Part shown: positions 51,348 through 59,101 of the stretch, piece by piece
Position numbering within the stretch: position 1 is the stretch's first letter
Layout: every line of letters starts with the position of its first letter
Source of the DNA: UBA9647 sp049522195
GTDB taxonomy: Bacteria; Bacteroidota; Ignavibacteria; UBA10030
Reading direction: 5' to 3'
NCBI GenBank assembly: GCA_049522195.1
Contig: JBEKOB010000017.1
Span: forward strand, 1-59,101
Length of the DNA stretch: 59,101 nt
Made by a program: the position numbers and the translations under genes
Notes under the pieces: generated by a model
Databases searched by the model: none
Seen by the model: the letters and a program-made list of their open reading frames with translations, nothing else
What the model was told of the DNA's origin: nothing

Positions 51348-54140
51348 TCAATTCTTCCGTATGATTACCGTCTTGAAGCCGGGGTCCTGCCACACGGACA
51401 GAAAATCGGGATCGAGGATTTCAGGGAAACTGTACTGAATCGAAATTGCCTTCGTCAACTCGCGCAACGCATCCGGCGTGTTCTTCTGAATTGCATACAC
51501 TCGCGCTTTCCAGTAGTGCACCCTTGCCGAGGTCGAGTCGGCCTTTACGGCCTCTTCGGCCAATGCGACCGCCCTCTTTGGAGTCTTCGCGCGGCGCGCC
51601 TCAAGCAATGCATAGGTAGCAAGCGAAATGTAATCCTTTGGGTCCTTCGAGACTACCTGATCAGCCAGCTGAACGCCCTGGTCGAAATTTGTACTCGACT
51701 CGACCAGTTTCCCTTTCAGAGAAAACGCGCGTCCCATCCAATAGTGCAACAACGCTTTGGTGCGCTCATCCGCCCTGTCCATCATCTGCTGGCATCTTAA
51801 CACAACCTTGTCTTCTTGATCAAGCGATATCCATATGCGGAACTTGTAGTTCACTGTGAGCAACGAGTCGGGACCGCCCAATGCAGTTGCTTGATCGAAC
51901 AGCCGTGATGCGTCCTCAAATTGCTCCTTGTACAGCTGAATGATTCCCTTCGCTTCATACGATCTGAAATGTTGGGGATCAGACTTCATTGCCGTTTCCG
52001 CGTACTTCAATGCCTCGTCGGTATTTCCTTGAATCAACGACAAGAGCGCCAGTTCCCGGTTGCACTGAGCATTTCCAGGCTGTTGGGCAAGTCCAGCCGC
52101 GATCTCTCTTCCTGCTCTGTCGAATTGTCCCTTATACCGAAATGCTTGACCAAGCACTGCGTGCACGGTTGGGCTGTTGGGATCTGACTTGCTTGCTTCC
52201 TGTGCAAGAGCGAATGCGGATGCGAGAATGGTCTCATCCAGCTTACCCTGCTGCTGGTACGCTTCCAACAATTCCTTCGCGAGAATCAGCTTCGCCGGTG
52301 TCAGGGTTGAATCACGATGTACTGCATCCTGTAAGAGTGTGATGGACTGCTGTATTGCGTTCCCGGTTGGATTCGTCGACGATGCCAGGCCGCGGAGGTA
52401 GAGGTTGAAGGCCTCAGAATTCTCGGTAGGACGGGACGGCGTTCGCGTGGCCGCCTCGATATCCATAAACTTAAGAAGAGCAGCGCTCGTCTGCGCTGCG
52501 AGAGCATTCAGATCGGGAATATTCCCCCGAACTGTTGTCTCCCAAAGTGCTTTCTCTTCGCCAATTTCGAACAGCTGTGCTCTTAAGCTTACCGACGTAC
52601 CGCTCACTGAAAGGGCGCCGCGCACGAAGTGAGTAATTCCCAATGCAGAAGCCTGCGTCTGAAGGGCGGAGGTGTTTGCGCCAAATGAATGGCTGCTGAC
52701 GGGATCAAGCACAGTAAAGGCCTGTGCCCGCGCGACCTCGTCGGCGACAAACACGGAGAGCGCTTCTCCAAGATAGCTGTCATCTGCCTGATTGGTCGAA
52801 AAGGGGAGAATGGCGACGGTACCAGGCTTCCTGAGTGACGTACGCGTGACAAGGAATGTCACAGCAGCGGCAACGAGTAGGACAACGATAGCACCGATTC
52901 CAATGTACATCTTGGTCTTTGGAATCTTCTGCTGCTCCTTCCGGGCAGCGGTAACTTTCTCGATTGTGGCCTTGGCGAACTCTTCGGCACGCTCTCTCTC
53001 AGCCTTGAGTGCCTCTTCCTTTCCTCGCTCTTCCTCAGCCAAAGCCTCAAGCCTCTGGCGTTCCAGCCGGGCTTCTTCCGCGAACTGAACCTGCTTCTCG
53101 ATGCGCTTTGCCTGCTCGTTGTTCGGTTCGAGGGTGTACACTTCCTGCAATGCATTCAAGGCGTCCTGATATTGCTCTTGCTCAACATATCCAAGTGCAA
53201 CGTCCAGGCACTTCTGAATTTGCTGTTTCCGCTCCTCTTGCTTCCGCTGCTTTTCTTCTTTGACCCTCCGCCTGCGTTCCTCTTCGTCGCGCACTGCCCG
53301 TTGTTCTTCAACCTGCAGGGTCAGCATCTGCGCTTCGTAGTGGATCTGGACAATCTTGTAGATCTCCTTGATCTCTTCTTCAGCTTTGGTGAGATCGCCA
53401 GCGCTGAGATATTCCTTAGCTTTTGCGTAATGCTCGTTCGCCCGCGCCGTTTTTTCGGCATTCTCACGTTCCTGTTCCTCGTCGATTTTCTGCTTGGCAG
53501 TCTCGACTCGGTTGGCCTCTTCCTGTTCTTGTGCAGCGACGAGGTCGGCTTTTCGGCGCGTGGGATGACTCTTTGCGGATTCGGAGGGCTCGGAAAGACC
53601 CGGAATGGAGTCGAGGAGGAGCTCGTAGACTTCTACCGGTTCAGCAATGTTTTTCAGGTCTATCGATCCCATAGCGTACGCACGGATCGGCAACTTGTTC
53701 TTGACTTGATTGTAGATTTCGGATGAAACACAAATGCGGTTCGCTTCGGTGATGGTTTCAATCCTGGCGGCAATGTTCACGCCGTCGCCGTAAAGATCGG
53801 TGCCGATGTTCATCACATCGCCGAGATGAATGCCGATGCGGATTTGAATCTTCTCGAATTCGGGCTTGTCGAGGCTGTGCTTGTGGAAATGTTCCTGTGC
53901 TTCGATGGCACAGTGGACGGCGTTCACGGCGCTTGAAAAATCGACCATGAACGAATCGCCCAACGATTTGACCACAACCCCGTTGTTTCTTGCCACGATC
54001 TCGCGCATCGCGTCGTCATGTATTTTGAGGACCTCCATAGCGGCGACTTCATTCTCGCTCATTTTCTTGGAGAAATCCTTGACGTCAGTAAACATGATGG
54101 CGGCGAGTTTCCGCGTACCACCTTCAGAGTTTGAAGCCAT
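51348..54140 (-). CDS. Class III nucleotide cyclase with coiled coil, TM and TPR region
   Basis: 930 residues from the ATG at 54140 (MASNSEGGTRKL); an open extension to 54203 is not used. The catalytic domain (about 10-180) keeps metal Asp D19 (MFTDVKDF) and D62 (LGDSFMV), substrate-side K58, D115 (TDLYGDG), N122 and R126 (NIAARIE). It is therefore probably an active adenylate cyclase. Then come a charged coiled coil (about 210-430, with EERRRRVKEEKQRKQEER), a TM (about 446-465, GIGAIVVLLVAAAVTFLV), a TolB/FlgO-like domain (VAILPFSTNQADDSYLGEAL) and TPRs (about 600-930). This parallels the kinase at 9110. Confidence 0.88.
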   Translation of the reverse strand: MASNSEGGTRKLAAIMFTDVKDFSKKMSENEVAAMEVLKIHDDAMREIVARNNGVVVKSLGDSFMVDFSSAVNAVHCAIEAQEHFHKHSLDKPEFEKIQIRIGIHLGDVMNIGTDLYGDGVNIAARIETITEANRICVSSEIYNQVKNKLPIRAYAMGSIDLKNIAEPVEVYELLLDSIPGLSEPSESAKSHPTRRKADLVAAQEQEEANRVETAKQKIDEEQERENAEKTARANEHYAKAKEYLSAGDLTKAEEEIKEIYKIVQIHYEAQMLTLQVEEQRAVRDEEERRRRVKEEKQRKQEERKQQIQKCLDVALGYVEQEQYQDALNALQEVYTLEPNNEQAKRIEKQVQFAEEARLERQRLEALAEEERGKEEALKAERERAEEFAKATIEKVTAARKEQQKIPKTKMYIGIGAIVVLLVAAAVTFLVTRTSLRKPGTVAILPFSTNQADDSYLGEALSVFVADEVARAQAFTVLDPVSSHSFGANTSALQTQASALGITHFVRGALSVSGTSVSLRAQLFEIGEEKALWETTVRGNIPDLNALAAQTSAALLKFMDIEAATRTPSRPTENSEAFNLYLRGLASSTNPTGNAIQQSITLLQDAVHRDSTLTPAKLILAKELLEAYQQQGKLDETILASAFALAQEASKSDPNSPTVHAVLGQAFRYKGQFDRAGREIAAGLAQQPGNAQCNRELALLSLIQGNTDEALKYAETAMKSDPQHFRSYEAKGIIQLYKEQFEDASRLFDQATALGGPDSLLTVNYKFRIWISLDQEDKVVLRCQQMMDRADERTKALLHYWMGRAFSLKGKLVESSTNFDQGVQLADQVVSKDPKDYISLATYALLEARRAKTPKRAVALAEEAVKADSTSARVHYWKARVYAIQKNTPDALRELTKAISIQYSFPEILDPDFLSVWQDPGFKTVIIRKN

Positions 54141-54315
54141 TGTGCGTTTGCCGTGGTGTTGAAGATTAAGAGTAGCGCAGGGAGAGACTGTGGGGGGTAT
54201 CACTCGGTCCTCTCGGCCCGCCAGTCCGTATCAACTCACCCCCTCTGCGCGGACTGGAGATGCTTCTGGCAACAACAATTCAAGATATTCACAGATAAGC
54301 GGAATGTCAATACTG

Positions 54316-54353
54316 GCGGGAGGATTGATTCCTGAACCTGCAATTCCTCCCGC
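54316..54353 (-). terminator. Hairpin between glucan phosphorylase and cyclase genes
   Basis: GCGGGAGGATTG (54316-54327) and CAATTCCTCCCGC (54341-54353) pair almost completely, with one bulge. It is 36 bases past the phosphorylase stop on the minus strand. No U run is seen, so it may be a structural or weak terminator. Confidence 0.4.
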
Positions 54354-54388
54354 GGGAGGGAGGAAGGGGCATCGAGGTATTACATCTC

Positions 54389-56512
54389 CTATTGCCCGAT
54401 GTAATATTTCGTATAGTATTCAGCGACCATTCGATCGGTGTTGTAGACAGGAACGAGGCTGTGCATGGCGCTCCGAATTCTCTTGATCCAGCTCTCTGGA
54501 ACGCCGTGCGCATTGCGGTTAAAGAATTCGGGAACAATTTGTTCGGTCAGGGTCTGCAGAAGATGCTCCGCATCCTTATCGTCCTGCAGTTCAAGATCTT
54601 CGTCTGTACTCCCGTCGCCGATTGCCCAACCATTCATCCCCTTGAATCCCTCCTGCCACCATCCATCAAGGATACTGAAATTGAGTCCGCCGTGGATAAC
54701 GGTTTTCTGGCCGCTCGTACCGCTGGCTTCCAGGGGACGGCGGGGAGTATTGAGCCACACATCAGCGCCGGCGATCAGATGTCGTGCAACATTGATGTCA
54801 TAATTCTCAACAATGACCACTTTGCCGATCAATTGCGGGTGTCGGCTCATCTCGACGATGGACTGCATGTATCGTTTCCCCTCGTTGTCGCGGGGGTGTG
54901 CCTTTCCGGCGAAAACGAACTGAACCGGGCGATTTGTATCGTTGACGAGTGCAATGATCTTGTCCAAATGGCGGAACACCAGGGGGGCTCGCTTGTATGT
55001 CGCAAAACGCCTCGCAAAACAGATGGTGAGGGCATCCGGCGAGAGTGTTCTGTCGATCGAGCTGGAGCCGTCTCCCTCGTTTCGTCCCAGTTGAGAACGC
55101 AGCCGGTGGCGGACAAATTCGACGAGATCTCTTCGTAGCGCGTACCGAAGCGCCCACAGTTCGCCATCGGTTGCCACGTCGTTGTTTTCCAGTTGGCTCC
55201 AGTAATGAGGATCCATCAACTTTGCAGTCCAATCAACACCGATCCGCTTGTTCCAGAATTCGTGTGCCTTCGCTGTGGCCCAGCTCGGCGTGTGAATACC
55301 GTTCGTGATGTAGCCGATGGGGATCTCATCAACCGGTTTTTGTGGGTACAGCTCCCTCCACATTTCGCGGCTCACTTGTCCATGAAGTTCGCTCACACCG
55401 TTCGCGGCACGTGACATCTTGAGAGCAAGCACAGTCATGGTGAACATTTCCTGCGGATCGTCCGGGTTGATGCGTCCATGACCCATCAGCTGCTCGCCCG
55501 GCAATCCGGTGTCGCTCCAGAAGCGTCCCATTGTGTGGTGAATAAGCTCCGCACTGAACCGATCGTGCCCGGCAGGAACCGGCGTGTGAGTGGTGAAGAT
55601 GCATCGGGATGAGACGGACTTCTGAGCATCCACGATACTCTTCCCTTGTTTCACCTGTTCGCGGAAGAGCTCGAGTGTGAGGAACGCGGAATGTCCTTCG
55701 TTCATGTGGAAGACAGCGGGCTCAATTCCCATCGATCGCAAAAGGCGCACGCCCCCAACTCCGAGGACAATTTCCTGACCGATTCTTGTGTCGACATCAC
55801 CCCCATAGACGTGAGCCGTGAGACCCTGGAAATGCTGGTCATTCTCCGGCAGGTTTGTATCGAGAAGATAAATCGTTGCTCGTCCGACGCGGAGTCGCCA
55901 TGCCTGAAAATAAACAGTGCTGTGTCCGATCTCGACCGAATTGAGAAGTCGTCCCCCTTCTTCCCGTGTGACGAGCTCCAAAGGAAGACGTACCGGATCG
56001 TACACAGGATATGACTCCTGCTGCCAACCGTCAGGACCAATGTGCTGCTGAAAATAGCCGTTGCGGTAGAAAAGGCTGATGCCGATGAAGGGAATGCCGA
56101 GGTCGCTGGCAGATTTGGTATGGTCGCCGGAAAGGATTCCGAGTCCGCCTGAATAGATTGGAAGTGATTCGTGGAGACCAAACTCAGCGCTGAAGTATGC
56201 GACAGGGTGGGAAAGTCTATGCGCGTGATGCGAAGCCCACGTATCGTTCGTCTGCATGTACGACTCGAAATCTTCCAGGACGCGATGAAGCTTCTTCTGG
56301 AAATCTGGGTCGTGCAGACGGGCGGCAAGTTCGGTGTGGGAGACTTCGCGAAGGACTTCAACTGCGCTGTGGTTTGATCGCTCCCACATAAGAGGGGAGA
56401 GTTCCCGGAATATTTCCTGGGCTTGAGGGTTCCAGGTCCACCAGAGGTTGTACGCGAGAGATTGCAGGCGTTCGGCAAAAGGTCTGTGACTGCCGTTGCT
56501 CAATAGAATCAC
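54389..56512 (-). CDS. glgP: Alpha-glucan (maltodextrin/glycogen) phosphorylase, short type
   Basis: 707 residues, start GTG at 56512. GT35 phosphorylase of the short (TIGR02094-like) form: NLWWTWNPQAQEIFREL at the N-terminus, HMNEGHSAFLTLEL, and the pyridoxal-phosphate site EASGTSGQKTVIHGGLNFSIL with its lysine. The C-terminus DGWWQEGF matches. It releases glucose-1-phosphate from glycogen or maltodextrin. The upstream region (56513-56560) is A/T-rich and may hold the promoter. Confidence 0.93.
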   Translation of the reverse strand: MILLSNGSHRPFAERLQSLAYNLWWTWNPQAQEIFRELSPLMWERSNHSAVEVLREVSHTELAARLHDPDFQKKLHRVLEDFESYMQTNDTWASHHAHRLSHPVAYFSAEFGLHESLPIYSGGLGILSGDHTKSASDLGIPFIGISLFYRNGYFQQHIGPDGWQQESYPVYDPVRLPLELVTREEGGRLLNSVEIGHSTVYFQAWRLRVGRATIYLLDTNLPENDQHFQGLTAHVYGGDVDTRIGQEIVLGVGGVRLLRSMGIEPAVFHMNEGHSAFLTLELFREQVKQGKSIVDAQKSVSSRCIFTTHTPVPAGHDRFSAELIHHTMGRFWSDTGLPGEQLMGHGRINPDDPQEMFTMTVLALKMSRAANGVSELHGQVSREMWRELYPQKPVDEIPIGYITNGIHTPSWATAKAHEFWNKRIGVDWTAKLMDPHYWSQLENNDVATDGELWALRYALRRDLVEFVRHRLRSQLGRNEGDGSSSIDRTLSPDALTICFARRFATYKRAPLVFRHLDKIIALVNDTNRPVQFVFAGKAHPRDNEGKRYMQSIVEMSRHPQLIGKVVIVENYDINVARHLIAGADVWLNTPRRPLEASGTSGQKTVIHGGLNFSILDGWWQEGFKGMNGWAIGDGSTDEDLELQDDKDAEHLLQTLTEQIVPEFFNRNAHGVPESWIKRIRSAMHSLVPVYNTDRMVAEYYTKYYIGQ

Positions 56513-56581
56513 CGATCTTGATGAACGAATCGTTATCCAATTATTAAAAATGCTAAAAAAAGAGCGGAAATTCCAGAAGAA

Positions 56582-56947
56582 AAGTGAGAGCGAGGTTGAT
56601 TCCCGTGGGTGAAAAGTAAGAAGTGAGACGCAAGACGTGAGGGCTAAGTTAGTTCATGGAGGTGAGATGTGAGGGCGGGATTGATTCAGCGAAGTGAGAC
56701 GTGAGAAGTGAAACGTAAAACGGGAGACATAAAAAGGTAGACGTAAGACGAAAGTCGTGTGGCTGAGCCAGTCGACTGCTTGCTGCAAGCCGATTGCAGT
56801 AGGCAGACGGCAACGACGGTAAGTCAGGCCATCAGCTAACAGCCAAAAGCTAACAGCTATCAGCTGAGTGCTGAGAGCTGGTTGATGACTGCTCTCGTAT
56901 CTGCATGCTGTCTGCTGCCTTCCGTCTTCTGAATTCTGACTTCTGTA
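56582..56947. repeat. Mosaic of four phrase-repeat dialects (tract E)
   Basis: From left to right: GTGAGACG/GTGAGAAGTG/GGAGACAT/GTAAGACG tokens (56582-56757); GCAGTAGGCAGACGG tokens (56790-56815); AGCTAACAGC/AGCTATCAGCTGAGTG tokens (56824-56881); CTGTCTGCTGCCTTCCGTC and TTCTGAATTCTGACTTCTG (56907-56945). The last is partly the complement of the second (GCAGTAGGCAGACGG). The tract has no credible gene. It lies between glgP (divergent) and the lipoprotein pair. Confidence 0.78.
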
Positions 56948-57075
56948 TCCTTCATTCCCATTCTTGTTTGAACCAGTACACATTGACATTGCCCGCTGCA
57001 TTTCGTTCCTTAGATTGTACGCTCACATCGACACCGGCGCAAGCTCTCGCAACCCCGCAGTACGCTTTCTGACGA

Positions 57076-58056
57076 ATGAAAGCAAGACGTATGTCCAGAT
57101 TCTACACATCCTTCCCCGTGTTCCTGATCCTTTGTATTGGCTGCGACTAGTCGTTTAATCCGAAGACCGCGTTGGATGAACGACTTGTTGTTTTCTCCGT
57201 CCTCTCCAACGATCGCGATGTGCAATTTGTTCGTGTGAGCACGAATTATGACGTCCCGGGGTTTGATCCCTCCCAGAATCGAACTGAAAAAGATGTCGTA
57301 GGGGCTCAGGTAAGCATCGCAGTCACATCGGCCTCGTTCACTTGCAGGGACACACTCTTCCCACGGCCAGATACTAGCCGTTACACTGCTCCAATCCGGG
57401 CCTACGTTGCTTCTCCATTTCGCCCTGAGCCGGGCAAAAGATACAATCTGACTGTGAGCTCAATCGAACTGGGAACAGTGACATCCGCTGTCACCTTGCC
57501 CGATCGACCATCCATCTCTCTTTCTCCTGGTGAACTGGCGGTTGATCGGCCAGATCAATTCGATCCCCGTTCATATTTCTATTTGAGAACGACGCTCTCA
57601 CCATCCGCCAAAGGCTCTCTCTGTCAGCTGTTCGTCGATTACCAGATCCAACGTGATACATCATGGACAGATGGGCGAACTGAGGTGCCATTCCTGATCA
57701 ACGTGGATACGCTTGGGATATGGATTGCGACATATCCTCAGTTAACTCGAGTAACCGGCAATGCCACCGGAATAACCTACAAGAACTATACCTACAAGCG
57801 AACGCTCATACGCGTACTCGAGCAGTATCCACATAACAAAGTGCTGTTCAAAAGAGTGGTTCTTCGTGTGTTCCAATGCGAACAGGGCTTTTACGATTAC
57901 TTCAATACCGTCAACGGATTTAGCGACCGCGTTTCGATTCGCGTTGACCAACCGGATTATACTGACATAAAAGGAGGAATGGGCGTGTTCGGCGCTTACA
58001 CACTCGATTCATTAAGCCACAACTTGCCGGATGACTTCACCTTGAATGCCCGATGA
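57076..58056 (+). pseudogene. DUF4249-like lipoprotein broken by an in-frame TAG
   Basis: ATG at 57076 (or 57091) starts a lipoprotein signal MKARRMSRFYTSFPVF with lipobox CIGC and then D-TAG-SFNP. The downstream paralogue reads GC-D-Q-SFNP at the same point, so the stop at 57148-57150 replaces a Gln codon (CAG to TAG). After it the frame is open for 301 codons and parallels the next gene closely (VVFSVLSNDRD, VRVSTNYDV, GFDPS, DTSRYTAPIRAY, LDSLSHNLPDDF). A translation start inside (TTG 57172) would lose the signal. It is a recent nonsense mutation, a base-calling error or a readthrough site. The last bases ATGA overlap the next gene's start. Confidence 0.75.
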
Positions 58057-59048
58057 GGCCGAGGTTGGAAAATATTCGACGGGCGGTTTGCACGGTTGCG
58101 ATCCCGGCATCTATTCTTCTGAGCCTCCTCGGCTGTGATCAATCGTTTAATCCCAAAGCGCCATTCCAACAAAACCTCGTTGTCTTTTCGGTCCTATCAA
58201 ACGACCGTGATACGCAGTATGTCCGCGTCAGCACGAACTACGATGTCTCAGGATTCGATCCGTCGGTGCACCAGACCGATGGAGCTGTCATTGGTGCTCA
58301 AGTGTCTGTGAACGGACCAACAGGCTTGTACGATTTCACCGATATCCTCCTACCGCGATCCGACACAAGCCGCTACAAGACACCCATTCGTGCTTATACG
58401 GTTTCGCCATTTCGTCCGGAGCATGGAAAAACGTACTCCCTGGGAGTAAGCTCCGGAACGTACGGCACGGCAACATCCACCGTCACGCTACCGGATGAAC
58501 CGCTGATCGGCTTCGGTCTCGGTACCTATATGCTTGATCACCCCGACACTGGTGACCCCAACAATATTATCTATCTCACCGCACTTCTCACTTCCCGCTC
58601 AAAGGGATATCTAACGCAATTGTTTGTCGACTATCAGGTATTGAATGGAACAGAGTGGCAGGATAAGCGTATTGAGGTTCCAATGACCGTCCTTCTTGAT
58701 ACGCTGAACATCTGGGAGGCAACGTATCCTGAGATGAGGCGGCTTCAGATCAATCAGACTTCAACTGCGTATGCAGTGAAGTCATATGTCAAGGTTCTCA
58801 TCCGTGTTCTCAATCAATACCCCAATCAAAAAATCCTCTTCGGACGCGTTGTTGGGCGTATTCTTCAGTGTGAACCAGCGCTCTACGACTATTACAATAC
58901 TGTAAATGGATTTCGTGATCCAATCTCAGTCCGGCTGGATGAACCGGATTATTCAAACCTGAGTGGCGCGAAAGGTGTCTTCGGAAGTTATACGCTTGAT
59001 TCTTTAGTCCATTTTCTTCCCGAGAACTTCAGTTTCAATGTCCGATGA
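58053..59048 (+). CDS. DUF4249-like exported lipoprotein
   Basis: 331 residues. Signal peptide MRPRLENIRRAVCTVAIPAS with lipobox LLGC, then D-QSFNPK. Beta-rich body: QNLVVFSVLSNDRDTQYVRV, NYDVSGFDPS, ATSTVTLPDEP, YTLDSLVHFLPENFSF. The intervals resemble the DUF4249 family of Bacteroidota outer-membrane-associated lipoproteins; the call is by recall only. It starts at the ATGA overlap with its broken paralogue and ends at a second CGATGA overlap with the next gene, so the three are translationally coupled. Confidence 0.7.
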   Translation: MRPRLENIRRAVCTVAIPASILLSLLGCDQSFNPKAPFQQNLVVFSVLSNDRDTQYVRVSTNYDVSGFDPSVHQTDGAVIGAQVSVNGPTGLYDFTDILLPRSDTSRYKTPIRAYTVSPFRPEHGKTYSLGVSSGTYGTATSTVTLPDEPLIGFGLGTYMLDHPDTGDPNNIIYLTALLTSRSKGYLTQLFVDYQVLNGTEWQDKRIEVPMTVLLDTLNIWEATYPEMRRLQINQTSTAYAVKSYVKVLIRVLNQYPNQKILFGRVVGRILQCEPALYDYYNTVNGFRDPISVRLDEPDYSNLSGAKGVFGSYTLDSLVHFLPENFSFNVR

Positions 59049-59101
59049 AAACAAGACCTTTGTGTCGAATAATGTTCTACCTCCTTCTTGTCGCGCCGTG
59101 C
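59045..59101 (+). CDS. Exported protein, N-terminal start only (cut by window edge)
   Basis: ATG at 59045 overlaps the preceding stop (CGATGA). Nineteen residues are visible: MKTRPLCRIMFYLLLVAPC, a basic stretch then a hydrophobic core, hence a signal peptide. As the third gene of the lipoprotein string it may be another paralogue or a partner such as an outer-membrane receptor, but the rest is outside the window. Confidence 0.6.
   Translation, partial: MKTRPLCRIMFYLLLVAPC

Overview
The window looks like chromosomal DNA of a member of the Bacteroidota/Ignavibacteriota group, probably an Ignavibacteria-like lineage. The evidence is: exported proteins ending in a type IX secretion sorting domain (QNFPNPFNP motif, at 6127-7191 and 24932-26761), a DUF5916 outer-membrane protein, DUF4249-like tandem lipoproteins, many genes without a clear Shine-Dalgarno sequence, and roughly balanced base composition. 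Taxonomy is inferred from gene content only.

Layout. 1-117 is the end of an IS30-type transposase. 314-8658 holds a URO-D family protein, the ABC-F ATPase Uup, an M13 metallopeptidase lipoprotein, a broken DUF1846 gene, a T9SS cargo protein, a truncated tRNA-Pro copy and a PLD3/PLD4-like exported phospholipase D. 9110-17367 is a same-strand cluster: Ser/Thr kinase with TPRs, a small protein with a leader-peptide-like N-terminus, a class I isoprenoid-synthase-like enzyme, an exported protein with a conserved KPVKHYK-type N-terminus, a roughly 30-repeat MORN protein, and a radical SAM/SPASM maturase. This is my best candidate for an undescribed system. tRNA-Pro(GGG), a GroES-like protein and a bacilliredoxin follow. 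19356-27758 holds a cupredoxin and a porin-like protein, a sensor kinase/sigma-54 activator pair, a four-domain CHRD secreted protein preceded by a good -24/-12 promoter, and two small cytochrome-c-type proteins. 27801-41459 holds a carboxylesterase, an orphan DNA methyltransferase, an NlpC/P60 endopeptidase convergent with an exported enolase-superfamily epimerase (murein peptide turnover), two signalling proteins, a RodZ-like protein, LigA, a STAS protein, a sodium:solute symporter and a XerC/D recombinase. 41735-48177 is mainly amino-acid and one-carbon metabolism (DUF1611/DgcN-like, LysA, Asd, a CusF-like lipoprotein, fused homocysteine methyltransferase-MTHFR) plus an orphan hydrogenase-protease-like gene behind a second -24/-12 promoter. 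48495-59101 holds a DUF5916 protein, a class III nucleotide cyclase with TPRs, glycogen/maltodextrin phosphorylase, and a tandem of paralogous lipoproteins, the first broken by an in-frame TAG.

A second theme is the spacers. At least seven contain 'phrase' repeats: short tokens such as GAAATCCGAA, CAATTGTCAATTG, GCAGTAGGCAG, GTGAGACGTGAG or GTCCAATGTCCAATATC, reiterated imperfectly and often arranged as large inverted repeats. Several sit where a gene copy has been truncated (DUF1846 remnant, tRNA-Pro fragment) or where a gene end has been duplicated (51162-51345). They may mark rearrangement or repair sites, or be a class of fold-back element.
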